This document shows positions 35,040 through 48,700 of a stretch of DNA of 64,000 nt, piece after piece. The stretch lies in contig JAZKJV010000149.1 of assembly GCA_037367405.1 (NCBI GenBank), positions 1-64,000 on the forward strand. The letters are read 5' to 3'. Within the stretch, counting starts at the first letter, position 1. Each line of letters begins with the position of its first letter. Made by a program: the position numbers and the translations under genes. Source of the DNA: Ottelia alismoides (Eukaryota; Streptophyta; Magnoliopsida; Alismatales; Hydrocharitaceae). Below the pieces are notes generated by a model. That model made no database searches, was not told the origin of the DNA, and saw only the letters and a list, made by a program, of their open reading frames with translations.

Positions 35040-36944
35040 GAATGATGGATTGCCATTTACAGAATATGAAGGATGGATTATATGATCAGAATATAGAGGA
35101 TTGACATATGAAAAAGTGGGGACCTCAGTCGATTGTTTGTTTGTACGATCCTAATACAAAGGATTGTCATTCATGAAGTAGATCGGATTTGTAGAGAGGG
35201 TTGGATATATTTGTAGGTGAGAGTCTTTTGTGGAAGTTGGATGAGGTATTGAAGCTTTAGGTTAAAATGATATGAATTTATTTTCATATAATAGCTCTGA
35301 TGGATACTCGGACAAATGTTCCGTCATTTTTGAAAGAACTAATATAATTAATGATGATTTGGGTTTATCCAAGATGAATTTAGTTTCATAATACAGATCT
35401 GAAAGGGGGCTTGGACAAAAGTTCCATAATTATTGAAGGAGGCTTATCGATTGACATCATGTATCTTTCATTAATGATGTTAAAGTGCTTAGAATATTCA
35501 ACAGAAGAAACCTTAACTGTTTCAAATCAAGAAAGGAGGGTGATGGCACAAGTGTGTGATTTTTTGATATTCGAGATCGGTTCACGCACTCCAATATAAA
35601 CACAAATCAATCCCCAGGTTCATCAACTCACGCAAAGATGCCGCAAGAGTTCATAAATTTATCTTTTCCATTTTAGTTGGTGATAAATTCAATCTTGGAT
35701 AAAAACTTTAGTGAGTTGTTAGGTGCTGACAATTTTCTTAATGACTGGCCCGAATTCTTACGACTAGTTGCACCTACTTTCAGCCAGTATGGGTGTAAGT
35801 ACATACCGTAAAATGGCAACTCATTTTACTTAAGGATGGAACTTTACACAATATCCTTTAAACCAACCACTCTTATAAGGAAGTCCGGACCATTTACCGG
35901 CTACCCGTTGATCCTCACTGAGAAGCAGCTAATCGTTTTTATAGAATTAGTAGTTAATATGAAAATCCGGATTTGGGCTCTAACCTTAAGTATTGTCTCT
36001 CGCTCACTCAAACAAATATAAGAATCCCAGGTCAGGGTTGCTCTCCCGCAAAAATTCTCGATTTTATGGGTTAATTAAAGTCTGGTATATTTAGCAGTCC
36101 AAATTTTAATTAGGCGATCAATGAAAAATTAAGTGAGCACAAATACACGTCTACCGTCCAGTCTAAATTCCCTTTAAAATTGTGTGACAAAACATGACGG
36201 AGAAATTTGGGAAAAGCCAATGCACGTGAAACAATGATGTATGCTCAGATAGAAGACTTATAGTGGTTCCTCACAATCTTCATTTGGGATGCAATACAAG
36301 AATTGAAAAATTAGTCTATATGAATGCAAGACGATGAAAAACAACACCTAGTAGAAAGTTTTATTAGTCCGATTTGCAATGAGTTAAATTTTTGTCTAAA
36401 TTGAATGATCTATTATACGTCTCAATTAAAGTGGAGTGTGGTCCTAGGTTCTATGAGTATAATCAAAAAATTAAAGCTCTAGTAGTCGTATGTGCAGGTC
36501 TATTCTAAGCGCCACTCAAGTTAGGCACCACCTCACCGGAGAGTAAAACATGCCACGACTCACCACATGAAAAGTTTGAGGTCTTCTTACACATGCGAGA
36601 GTCCAAACGGACACCGCTATAAATGAACAATTAATTATAGAAATTAAAATTGCAGAAAATAAAGCCTAGACTCTACGCTCTCTCACGACTCGACTTGATC
36701 TTAATTTTAAATGCGACTTTTCGAAAGTCGGTGGAGATGCATCGGTTTTGTGAGAAACCGATCCACGTATGTCGGGTTCCTTGCAAGAAAAATAAGAGAG
36801 TGTGTGTAAGAGAGTGACACAAAAATAAAAAGGAAATAAATGCAGAAAAGATGGAAAAAATTTGGAAAATATACAGTGAATATTCGGGGGTCAGACTACC
36901 CGAATGCGGAAAATCGAAAAAAATTAGACAAAATCTAAGTTGTT
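35040..36944 (-). other. gypsy2 untranslated leader
   Basis: 1.9 kb. The words TAGCCGGTAAATGG and CAGTGAGGATCAACGGG (reverse complement of about 35880-35930) match the gypsy1 leader at 11920-11960. No significant frame. Confidence 0.55.
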
Positions 36945-36966
36945 TGCCTCTACCGCAACAGTGCCA
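36945..36966 (-). promoter_or_regulatory. gypsy2 primer binding site (tRNA-Asp type, degenerate)
   Basis: On minus TGGCACTGTTGCGGTAGAGG, 7 nt after the end of the 5' LTR. Compare TGGCGCCGTTGCCGGGGAGG. Confidence 0.75.
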
Positions 36967-36973
36967 TCTAACG

Positions 36974-39959
36974 AGTTCGAAAATGCACTACGCTAATTTG
37001 CGTGAATTATCGAGCTTTTAAAAATGTTATTTCATTGTAGGCGACAATTGGAATCGATAAAGAAATTAACCATAATAAATTAATAAATTTTATTCGAAGT
37101 GGTTTAATGTTTATTTTACTTGGGGGCAAGTCCCAAAGTCAAACTCAAGGAACAATCTAGAACTTTGTCTATCAAAGTTCGTGCACGCTTTTCGAGACGG
37201 TCTTTTTTTATTTTTAATGCACTTTTGGATGCAAAATGCAAATGTGGCTAATTTTAATGACTAAAAAGTAAAGATCAATAAAATGATGTCTGAAAAATAT
37301 GAAACTTGGCCAAGATGACAGTTATGATGAAATGAATGCAATGTAATTTTTTTGGATTTTTTGATGCAAGAAAAATATTTTATGAATTTATGAATACAAA
37401 CAAAGTGAATTTCATTAATTAATTATAATAAATATTAAACCTAATTATTTTCAAGTGATAAAATTATCCAAGACTCAGAAAAATCCTAAACATCAATAAT
37501 ACAAAATCTAATACCTATTAAAAATTAAATATTAAAATATGCAAAATGATTTTTATAAGGCAAATCATGCATGCAAATGCAAATCTTTTTGGGCACGATG
37601 TCACAAACAACTAATTTTACAATCCGTGAATTTCTGGCAATTTTTAGAGCTAAGATTAATTAGTTATGAATTTTTAAGCACAAAATGGGTAAAATATGCA
37701 ATTTTTCACAAAACCATTAATTATTAATTAACCACATATCACAAAAATATCAAACATATGCCATAATGTAGAGAATTAATTGAATAACATCATGTTATTT
37801 TTGAATAATAAAAATGATGTCATGTAGAGGTTTAAAATAAAGGGGGAATACAGGAGTATCAATGCAAATTACAATAAATAAGTGATAAAGAGAATGCAGA
37901 ACATTGGCTAAAGTGTAGTTACCAAGATCCAGTGGGTGATGTCTGTAAAAATCCAAGCAGTCACGTGCCAGGCACGTGACCCTTGGGTGGTGGGGCTCGA
38001 TCTGCGAATAGGACCGAAGTGGAAGGCATGTCTGCAATATTCCAAGAAGGTCACGTGGGATGCACGTGACCTCTTGGTTGAACTGCTTCGGTGTGTATTG
38101 GCGGAAGGGCAGGGGCTCCTTGTCAATTACCCCTCTATCACATAAGGCGGGCGTGAGGTGGGGGATGTTCTCAGAGGTTCCCTCCACCAAGCGCAACGCA
38201 CGTGAGAAGGGCCTCGGGCTGTGGGGGGGGGGGGGGGGGGCGGCCGTTGGCGGTGGTGAGGAAGCTTTACAGCAGATGTTGTTCAATGTAGAGAGACGGT
38301 GGAACAGAGAGCGAGGTGAGGCAATGATTGTTGATGTCGATGGCAGAGGCTCGTTGTCGCGCGGAGGAAATGTGGTCGAAGGATCCTCTGGCTCGACAAC
38401 CACAGGTGGTGGCTGGTGATGATCACCTCAGTAGGTTGCTTTACGGTGCTGTGAGTGGTTGTTGGTGATGCTCTGTAGGCGGAGTCAAAGATGGTCTGTA
38501 GAATACCATTGCTGGGTGCCCCTTCGATGGCAAAGTGCAATGATATCTGGATGGGAAGGAGCAATGCCATGGAGCTATAGGTGCACGTGGCGGAAGCGAA
38601 GATGGGGCTAAAGGCGCGGAGGTGGAGCCTCCGCTATGAAGTATACGTCAGATGAAAGTGTAGGGTGGACATGAGGGTAGATATGGGATAGGTCGCGGAG
38701 ATGGAACGGAGGAGGAAAAGATGAAGGTGGATATAGTGGAAGGGAACTGGTGGAGTAAATTGAAATCGTAGCTCGACGACGTGAAGAAGACCGGAGCAGA
38801 GAGGGCCTGGGAAGACCTTATGCAACGAGGTCTAAACCTTGGACCTCTCCTTAAAGGATGGGGCACCGGTCTGTCATCACCAGTGTCCCATATCGTGTGT
38901 GTAGACTATCGGTGGATGAGGGTGGAGGGAGGCGACGGTGTAGCTTAAGTAGGAGGATTGAGTGGCCAATTGGGAAGGTGATTGAGATCGGAGATTGACG
39001 TCGATCATTAGTAGACTGGGAAGGTGGATGCATGATACAACTTTTATCAAGGGATCAAAACCAAAATCTATCATTTGTGCAAAGTGATATTTTTGGGGTA
39101 TCCCATGTACATAGAATACCTTGATTTTTGGGTTTTATAATTTTTTGTCATTTTTAAATCAGGTAAAAATATGGAAAAATATGATAAAATCAAATATAAA
39201 TATTTACACATTCATATATTTTTTTGGATTTTTTAATTTAGAAAGTGAAGGAATAAAATAAAATACGAAAAAGACAATTTTTGTACAGATTGTTAGTAAG
39301 GACTTGAACTCAGTTAGTTTCTTTGATTTCAAGCTTAGTTTGGATTTGGATTTTTGTGCATATTAATAAAACTTTTATCAATGAAGACAAATGGAGAAAA
39401 AATATAAATTGGATTGATTATATACGTAAAATATCAGGTCAAAAACCGCTAAAATACAAAATGTACAAAAGAGGCCTAAAACCCATCTTTCACACATGAA
39501 CTCCGATTCATATGAACTTGGTCTTGTTTTGATGGTATTTGAATGTACGTTAGTTCAAAAGTGAGTAGGATCAAAACGGACACTGGATGAGGAAGGTATT
39601 GAGGTTTTAGTTCGAAAATTCTAGAAATAGGGTTTGGGTTTTTGGTCCACTTATTTTAGATAGTAATTTTTTTGTATTTTTCAATTATTCTTGTTAGTAA
39701 TATGTACACAATGGAGGTGTTTTAGGTCATTTGGAGTTAGCATGAATTAATTAAAAACCAGGGAAGTTAGGCTTTTTTACAGGTCATTTTGACTGGGATT
39801 TCTGGCTTCTTATTTTGTGCAAAAATAAGTGATAAAATGCCATTCTTATCAAAACATGCATGAATGCTAATTATGTAATATAAATGAAGAACTGCCAATG
39901 ATTTTTAGGAATTTGAGCTTAATTCATGACTTTTAGAGTGATGAATCTGTGATTCATCA
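36974..39959 (-). repeat. gypsy2 5' LTR, internally deleted
   Basis: 2986 bp. On minus it starts TGATGAATCACAGATTCATCA. Collinear with the 3' LTR except that about 540 bp equivalent to 29165-29705 is missing at 39035/39036, and a short segment equivalent to about 28925-28985 is absent near 38855. A pure G run lies at 38222-38240. Confidence 0.9.
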
Positions 39960-39964
39960 TGATG
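39960..39964. repeat. target site duplication of gypsy2, right (TGATG)
   Basis: It abuts the LTR start and is identical to 27015-27019. Confidence 0.7.
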
Positions 39965-42172
39965 TAAGCATGCTACTGAATATCCTCAAAGATGTGGTAT
40001 TTTCTCTCCATGTGCTTGATCTTCTGATGCCATCTGGGTTCGTTCGCCTGAGCTATGGGTCTTATGTTATTGCAGAATAGAGGGATGAGAGCTTCAAAGG
40101 AAACTACGTCAAGTCCTAGGATGAACATTCTTAACAACACCACCTCCTTTGCAGCATCTGATATGGAAATATATTTTGCTTTTATTGTTGAATAAGTCCT
40201 AGTGTCCTGCTTCTTACTTCTCCAGCTCACAACGCCACTGTTACCCAAGAACACAAAATCCTAAAGTTGACTTGCGATCATCTATATCAGATTGGAAGAC
40301 TGAATATGTATATCCTAAGACTTGGAGAACACCATCTCCATAGACCAAGATGTAACCTTGCATCCATCTTAGATACTTAAAGATGTTCTTCACCGCATTC
40401 CATTGTTGTTCACCAAAGCAGGACTCGTAATGACTTACCCCTCCCACTACGAGGTAGATATCAAGTTGTTTGCACATCATGGTATACATTAAGCTTCACA
40501 CATCTAATGTGTAAGGGCATCAAGCCATGTCTTTCATATCCTCAACACTTTGAGGAGTCATCCCTTTATAAATGTGAATAACATATATTAAAGGAAGGAA
40601 GCCCTCTTTGAATTCTCCCTATAGAAACGTTCCAAAATCTTCTAATGTACCCATGTTGTGAAAATCCCAAAATTCTTTCTTCTTTATTTCTAAAATCTTC
40701 AAACCCAAGATATAAGAGGCTTCTTCATGATCATTCATATTGAAGGTATGGGATAAATGATCTTAACAATTGTCATCATTCTTGTATCATTCACAATGAT
40801 AAGGATGTCATTTATGAAATCATAATGAACACAATGGCACTCCAACTAAGCTTCTCGTATACACATGGTTCATCAGGATTTTGAATAAAATCATAACTCT
40901 TTATGGTTTCATCAAATGTGATGTTCCATCTATGAGAAGCTTTTTGAAGTCCATAGATGGATTTATTCACCTTGCATACTTTGCCTTCCCCAGATATGAA
41001 ACCCTAGGTTTTCTCCATATAGATATCCTCCTCGAGGAATCCATTGAGGAATGCTATCTTGACGTCTATCTGCTAGATGTCATAGTCAAGATATGCAGCT
41101 ATATCAAGTAGTTCCATGATGAATTTAGGCATAGCCGTAGGAGAGAATGTCTCGTCGCTATTGATGCTTTCTATCTGTATGTAACCCTTGTCTTCGAGAT
41201 GTTGTTTGAAGGTCTCTACCTTCCCATCAGGTCCCCTCTTTCTCTTGATGATCCATTTACACCCAAAGGATTTTCCCCTCTATGTGGATCCTCTATGGTT
41301 CATACACTGTTCTTCTACATGGGGTCTATTTCAAACTTTATTGCTCGCATCCATCTATCCATGTGATGATATGCAAGTGCTTCATAAATTAAGTTGGATC
41401 AATGTGAATTTCACTTGATACATGGAAACATACCTTTCAGGTGGTACAATGACCCTCAAAGTCCTTCGAAGAGATAAGGGTGTTTGATCTTCATTTGCAT
41501 CTTCATTGTCTGGTTCAAGAAGATCAATATCCTAATGGTATTCAAAGAGTTCCTTAAGTTCACTTTTATCTTGACTCTTAAGAAAGTCATCCTCCAGAAT
41601 TTTCACATATTTAGAGATGAAAACGTTTTGAAACTCAGAATCATAAAGTTGGTATACTATATCATACTTTACATATCTATTCAAGTAGCACTCTCGAGTG
41701 CGATATTCCAACTTGTTTGCATCCACATTCCTCGCATGGTCTAAGCAACCCCAAAAATTTTAAGTGTTTAACACTAGGATTGGATACAAACCAAAGTACA
41801 TGAGGGGTTTTTGGTATGATTTGCTAGGAATCTTGTTTAGGTTAAATATAGCAGTTTCTATTGCATATCTCCAAAAATTAAGAGGCAAATGTGCTTTACT
41901 CATCATTGAACAGACGATGTCGATGATGGTCTTGTTGTGTCTTTCAGAAATAGCATTTTGTGGGGAGTTTCAAGAGGAGTGAGATTGGATATAATTCATC
42001 TTTCTCTCTCTATGGTATTCCTTAAATTAATCTAAGAGGTACTCACTACCTCGGTCAGATTGAATCCGTTTAATCTTCCTATCGATTTTGTTCTCAACTA
42101 AAGCCATGATTTCTTTTAACTTTTCAAAGGTTTCTGGTTTATGATGTAATAGGAAGATAAACTCGTATAGCA
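39965..42172 (-). pseudogene. copia1 Pol: integrase (partial), reverse transcriptase and ribonuclease H
   Basis: Reading on minus from 42172: KPETFEKLKEIMALVENKID and RIQSDRGSEYL (integrase core), then ISERHNKTIIDIV with the catalytic Glu, then FWGCLDHARN. Reverse transcriptase follows: GCKWIIKRKRGPDGKVETFK, QIDVKIAFLNGFLEEDIYME, VCKVNKSIYGLQKASHRW. The Y-V-D-D box has decayed to FINDILII. Then SLMYTMMCKQLDIYL, AVKNIFKYLRW and VVSWRSKKQ...YSTIKAKYISISDAAKE (ribonuclease H), ending HIFEDIQ before the gypsy2 insertion. Order INT-RT-RH is diagnostic of Ty1/copia. There are many stops and frameshifts. Integrase breaks off at about 42172 against another LTR. Confidence 0.88.
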
Positions 42173-42178
42173 AATGGT

Positions 42179-45100
42179 TGTTGACTCAACACCAGATATC
42201 GGGGAAAAAGGTTCCAGTCTTAGAGGGCCTACGCTATCCAACAAATTAGATCCTTAATCATTGTACTTGCTGCTCTCACAATGCACGGTACCCGATATCG
42301 GTAGATCAACAACAATTAACCAACATCTTAATAGAAAATGAATGAAAATATGGGAGCTAAAATTTATTATAACTTTACAAAATGGTAAAGTAACAAAAAA
42401 TGTGGAGGTCGAACTTAGGGAGCAAACAATATGTAGGCTAATTATTATTGATTATTTATTATTAAGGATAATTATTTTTGTGTATTTTTCCTACTTTTAT
42501 CATTTTGTGGATTTTTATTTTATTTATATTTATATTTTAATTTTTTAATTTTATATTTTCTTTTAAATTTTGTAAACTTTTAAATTTCTTTTTCATTTTT
42601 GAAATAAAATATATAATTATATATTTTATCAATAACATTGTATATAATATAAGTAATATATAGATTATATAGCATATATAGGTTTTAAATTTCCAAAGAT
42701 ACATAAATACAAAGATAGGAAATAAAATATTTTTGTATTTTTTTTTATAATTTTTCTCTATTTTGGTTAATTTTTATAGAGTTCTTGCTCATTTTTTTTG
42801 TAATTTTCAAGTATTAAATATATCAAAAATAAGACAAAAATTAATTAACCGTACTTGTTTTTGTTATAATAAATATAAATAAGTCAAAAATTGATCTAGA
42901 ACTATTTTTCATATATAATATATATAATAAAGAAAATTCACAAATGGAAATATATTTTTTATTTTTCTTTAGATTTTGCTAATTTTTATAGGATTTTTAG
43001 GGTTTTATGATTTTTAGGTTTTATACTTTGTATTTTTTAAGGATTTTTGGATATATTATATATAATATTAATATAGATAATATTTTTTTGGAACTTATAG
43101 AGTAGTTTTCCTATTATTTAGGTTTGTTAATATTTAGATAGGGAGACAATGCATGTTTTTTTATTTCCGTGAATAGGACAATTGTTTAAAATGCCATGAG
43201 AAAAATACATGCGACGAAGCAAGGCTACAAGCACTTATATTAGTTTTCCCACATTTTTTATAGAATTAAAAATATTTAATCTAAACAATATACTCAAAAA
43301 TAAAAGCAATGGCTCAAAGGGGCCTAAATGTAATTCACAGAAACATTAAATGTATTTTAGAACAATTCCAAGAACCATATGGGTACATGCGCAATATTTG
43401 TAGGGCCTCACATGCATCTAATTGTGAGGCAAGAGGATCTAAGTGAAAAATGTAGAAAGTTTGAGGTTCAACATGCATTTGTTATTATATTTTTACACTA
43501 CCTTTAATATTTAGAAGATGAATATTCAAATACAAAAGGTGACAGGGGTTGTGTAATGCACCCCAAGAGCGCGTGACTTGGTGCGTGCGTTGATGATTGG
43601 GCGGTCATCATTGTGCTACACATCTCCACTTACGATGAACGGCCCAGGAGGGGCGACGGTTCGCCAGAAATGGATATCCCATATTAGATCTGAGTTGTGT
43701 TCTTCATCCAACGGCTACGAGGGAGGTTGGAAGAATAAGGATGAAGCTTCACCTGGGTGAGATTCAATTGAGGAATACTACCTCCTCCAACGATCTCTGT
43801 CCATGCCGACCAGCCTAGGAGCTGCTTGGAAGTCTCCCACACCTACAATAGGTCTCATATCAGTCTAGCACTCATCGAAGGAGGTTTGGCGAGATCTCTC
43901 ATCAAGGAAAATGGGGAACCTCCTTCTTCATTGAGCCACCTTCTAGATGAGGTTACATATTAATACTCTTGCATAAAAATACTCATGGGCTCTAGGTCTA
44001 TCTCCTCGACCAAATGAATGATGTTGAAAGTATATAAATAAGGTGAATGATGTGTCTCCAGTGAGAGGCAGATGATGAGACTTGGATTCTCTAATCTGGG
44101 CAAAAGTAGGATGATCAAGGGGGATGACGAGGTGTAGAAGATGAAGGGGAAGCTGATGGTGGGGGTTGGACGATTAGAACAAGGTGTGGCATGAGGGAAC
44201 AGTGGCCGGAGCTGGAAGATCTTGCGATCTTCGAAATTCACTTTTAAGCTAAAATTAATATTATGCTAAGGAAGGAAAATGCATGATAAAAACCTAAATT
44301 TATCATCTCATACCTACCTAGAGACAAGGAGTAGAGACCTTCGTTGGAGATGGAGCTCACCGATGGTCGAACATGCCTCAACCATTCATTCTCATCACTG
44401 ATACCTCGGCTGACTTCACACTGTCACCAAGGAATTCAAGCTCTAAGAGGATTGGGGTTGCATAGGGCATAAGAGGACCTAAATTCAAAAGGATGTCGGG
44501 GGGTCTTATTTATATATAGGAGACTAGTGACTTTGGGATATGGATTGCGTAAGGACGAATATGGGTTGATGGAGGTTAGAAGGTATATGTAGAAGAGGGA
44601 CAAAGGATGTCCATGAAGGGAGGAGCTCGAGGGAGATGGGAATCATGGAGGAAGTGGAAGAAAATGGAGAAACTGGGTGGCTTGTGACTAGGAAAGAGTC
44701 AGATCCCCCGAGGGTACAGATGACCCACAGGTAAACAAACCCTCGCTTCCCATTGGTCCTCGTAGGACCTAATGGGAGAAAAAAGAAAAGTGTTTGTTAA
44801 TTCAATAATAGATAATAAATGATTTTATTCATTAAAACTTAAAATATGAAAATGTATTTTTCAAACTATTTTATGGTTAATTTTTTTTCTTTTTACAACC
44901 TTATTTATTAGGTGTTAATTTCGACAAGTATATACATAGGTACTTTTACCTATATTTTTAGGTGTTTTACTTTAATTTTGTATTTTTAAATTTATTATCA
45001 TATGTACATATTTTATATAATTATAATATAACCAAATACTTATTTTATTTTATGATTTTATTTACATACTTCAATAAATATATGTATAAATAATGTCAGT

Positions 45101-45732
45101 ACATTATACCTGCATGTTTTATTGTATTATTTATTTTATTGCATTGTTAAAGTTTTATTTTGTATTTATATTTAATATGTTTTTATAATATATACAATTA
45201 TCCAAAATACAAAAAAGTGTTAAAATATGAATACAAAAATATATGAATAAAATACGTAGATACACATTACAATGGGACCCCAAACAGTCGGCTTTAATAT
45301 CTCACCTTCATTAGATAGATAATTTATTTTTAAATACAATAGAGGTCAGTTTGGTGAATTTTGAATTCGTGTGGAGAAGAGATTGATCTATAAAATTTAG
45401 TTTACAACTTTTTCATATGTGTGTCCTAGTTGCATAATGCATTATTTTATGTTCAATTATTTTTGTAAATTTTATTTGTATTTTTAAATAAAAAATTCAT
45501 ATAGATCATTTTATGATAAGTGATGTATAAAATGAACAACAAAATAGAGTAAAAATGGGTATTTTTAAGTAAAGAGAGGGGACTGCCTGGGGCTATCTAT
45601 CTCTCTCCTGTCTCGCTCCCCTTTTGCCCCTGATCCTCCTGGGCCTTTGAGATTGTGCATAACAAAAGAATATAGATCTCGAAAATCAGATTAAGCTCAC
45701 GAAAGGTTTTGCATATATTGGGTTGGCTCTCA
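42179..45732 (-). repeat. gypsy-type LTR (minus), 3' LTR of a further element
   Basis: On minus it starts TGAGAGCCAACC at 45732, preceded by AATAAAGTAGGGGAGA, a polypurine tract. It contains TATATATAAATAAG (44507-44520), a GC-richer stretch after it, AT-rich U5-like DNA, and GCTCCCTAAGTTCGACCTCC near its end, resembling GCCTCCCTGAGTTCG at the end of the gypsy1 LTR. About 3.55 kb, the size and proportions of the other gypsy LTRs. It meets the copia1 integrase near 42175. The frame 43960-44241 (minus) has no motif. Confidence 0.6.
44507..44520 (-). promoter_or_regulatory. putative TATA box of the 42-45 kb LTR
   Basis: On minus CCTATATATAAATA, followed by AGACCCCCCGAC. Position about 1.2 kb into the LTR. 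Confidence 0.5.
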
Positions 45733-45748
45733 TCTCCCCTACTTTATT
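45733..45748 (-). promoter_or_regulatory. polypurine tract of the 42-45 kb element
   Basis: On minus AATAAAGTAGGGGAGA next to the LTR start TGAGAGCC. Only five bases (CCTTG, 45749-45753) separate it from the start of gypsy3. Confidence 0.6.
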
Positions 45749-45753
45749 CCTTG

Positions 45754-48700
45754 TGATGATAAATCACCAATTCATCATTTTATTCATTTTATTTAGATTA
45801 AAATCCCTTTTGAAACACCTGTAAATATCAATAAATCTCTCTTTAATAAATATTCATTTTTTTATAAATAATGTATATTTATCATTCTTTAACAAAAATA
45901 AATAATTAAATAAATAAAGGAAAAATAAAAGAAAATAAAAGATTGAATGCATGCAATAAGTATAGGCTGACTCTAACCCTGAGAGAAGGTAAGTACTCGA
46001 CCAAATAAACAAGGAATAAAGTAGTGGGAAGTAAGGCCTGATAACCAGAAAAAATAAGAAAAATAATCTTCAGATGTATATTGATTATTCTACATCATTG
46101 CACATATTTTATTTATATCTTCTTCTACTTAATTTATCACCAAAAATATATCAAATGAAAATGTTTTCTTCTTGGATATTGTACATAAAAATAAGCTGTA
46201 AATATTAAGAGTAATTGCAAGAAAAATCATTGTACGTATTGAGAATAAAGTCAATTTGAAAAAGCTACAAAGCTAATCTTGTTTGATCAATATCTTATCC
46301 ACAAAAATTTAAAATAACCGAAGTCACCATATTGAACTCAAAAATAATAAAAATTTTAAACTAAAATTGGTTTTATTAAAATCAGGGTTAAGATGTGAAA
46401 AGTTTTTTGGAGTGTTGTTGTATATTCACATGTATTTACAATATATTATTTTATTCTTTTATTTAATTTCTTTTATTTTTAGGCATATTGTATTTTAGTG
46501 ATTTGTATATACTATATTTTATTAATATAAAATGCAAATAAAATTCTTTAAAAACCAAAAATGAAAAAATATAAAATCTTGTATTTATTGTATAAGTATC
46601 ACATAGCAATATTAGAGATAACACTATTTATTTAACTTAATAATTAGCACAAAAAAATTATGTTTAATACCCTTAAATAATTATGTAAATTAATAAATTA
46701 TGTAATTATTTGTAAAAATATTTTATTAAAAAACCATTTATTATATACATGGATATTTTAACATATAAATAAAAGTTTTTCTTATTTTTACCTATTTATT
46801 TAATATATTTAATTTACTAAAAATCACCTAAATTATGTTAATTTAATTATTAAATGTTTAATTAATGAAATTTTTTGATTTATAGTTTTCCTACTTATTT
46901 CTTAAATTTTCTTTTATTTTATCTCTTTTGTCTTTTCTGTATGTCCTTTAGTGGTCCCATCCCACCCATTAGTCGGACCCTGGTCTGTTGACGAGTCAAC
47001 TCCATATTCTTCCCTAATTACACAAATAGGTCATTGCACATCCAACATCACCTATTTATATAGATCCAAGCCTTGATCTAATTTTCTTGAGCTCTTCTCC
47101 ATTCAATAGCCAGATTATCCAATAATATCACCAGAATAAAAATTTCACCTCAGGGCCTCGCTTTGCTCGCCTCTCTTGATTTCAAAATTTATCAGACTCC
47201 AATGATGTATATACCTACCCATATCATCATCACCAAAGTAATCTATTTTCCACCCACAATTGTACTCATGGTTGATCCCTAAAAAGAGGCGAAGTGACAT
47301 CTAGCTTCCTCCACAGTTGGGAGAGTGATTTGAGCTTGGGAAGCACGATCCAGCTACTCATCATAGATCCATTGATGAGCTCATGTTTCTTCAACCTGAC
47401 GTAGTTGAATCGAGGTTGTGGTGACTTCAATTCCATCGCAAAATAATTTATCATAGGTTTAGCTTTAATTTTGCCTTTAATTTCATGCAATTTACTTTGA
47501 ATTTGTGTAGATCAGATCTTCTTTGATCTCCATCTAATCTGACCAGTCAGAGGTCATCCATGCATTGTTTTCCTTCTCCGATCATTGATTCACATTCACG
47601 ACACCTTTGTCCATCTTCTCTTCGGATCTGATCAACCATATCCTTAGAGGATATGGAATCTGATCTCCTCTCCATACATCATCACTGGAGGCCGTCCATT
47701 CCCATCATTTCCTCTTCATTTGAACCTAACAAGGGTGGCCAGAGTTGTGTTTCCGAGTAACGAACCATTTGCATGCAATAGGTTCTTCTTCTGAGGTTAG
47801 ATAAGGATCTGAAGCTTGATGTTGGAAACATAGTAGTCTAGGTACTCCAGATCGCAAATCGGTAATATCCTATCCTCATATTCACCTCCATTTGTTGTGG
47901 AGGGCCATCAGTAATTGTTAGCGACCTTTCGTCGGCAATTTCGACGAAGATCGAGAAGATAGCAGCCAATCGAAGTTCATTAGTTAAACCATTCATCAGT
48001 GTTCTTCCACTGCCTGTCTCTGTCGTTAGAGAACAAGACGTACCCTATTAAATACAAATCGTCGGAGAAGCCCGAATTTTCAGTCATTGATCAGAGCATT
48101 CCCATATCGAAGCTCAGTTGTAGATCCATCACTTTCTATGCACCATTTGGTGTGTTTTACACTATGAGCCCCGTATTTTATTTTATTTGTAAATAAATTC
48201 TCGGTTTGACACCTGCCGTCTGTTTGATGCTAGAGTAATTGCATCGAGGCCCTTGGTAGTTTAAATATTTGTAAACTAGTCATGTTTAAACTGAGTCATA
48301 TGCAGCAACATCTACGTATTTGCTGATTTTTCAATATATTGCTTGTGTTCCTTTATTACTGTTTGGTCCTAAAAAAATAATTCCAAGTTAGTCCATAGCA
48401 GCGCATCTCACGCGCATCGGCACAAGCTTTTCTGGGAAATTTGCATTATTAACACTATATTTCTTTATTATGTTATAACTTCAATACCAAAAATAAACTA
48501 ATTTGCAATTTGGTCCTTATATTCCTGATTAAATGTATGTTTCTTTATTTGATTTAATAATTTGCTAATTCACTGCATAAATTCCATAAAATTCATAATA
48601 AGTTACTGCTAATTCAATTTATCACAATTAATTTTTATTTAAAAAATTAATTAGTTTTGTCAATTTTAAAAATTTTAAAACCACCAAAAATTGTCATTTT

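Larger units (their letters stand above)
27020..39959 (-). mobile_element. gypsy2: non-autonomous Athila-like LTR retrotransposon nested in copia1
   Basis: A 12.94-kb element on minus, of the same family as gypsy1. Reading from high to low coordinates it has a 5' LTR (36974-39959), primer site (36945-36966), leader, gag-like ORF (35039-34437), protease remnant (33961-33560), a Ser/Glu-rich coding remnant, a hairpin repeat array (about 32312-31959), a polypurine tract (30630-30643) and a 3' LTR (27020-30629). Flanked by TGATG. No reverse transcriptase or integrase motif is seen in the 6.3-kb interior. The 5' LTR has lost a stretch that probably held the promoter. Confidence 0.87.

Noticed and set aside
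37795..38403. 202-codon Pro/Ser-rich frame in the gypsy2 5' LTR
   Set aside because: The homologous part of the 3' LTR (27874-28206) is interrupted, and no domain is recognisable.
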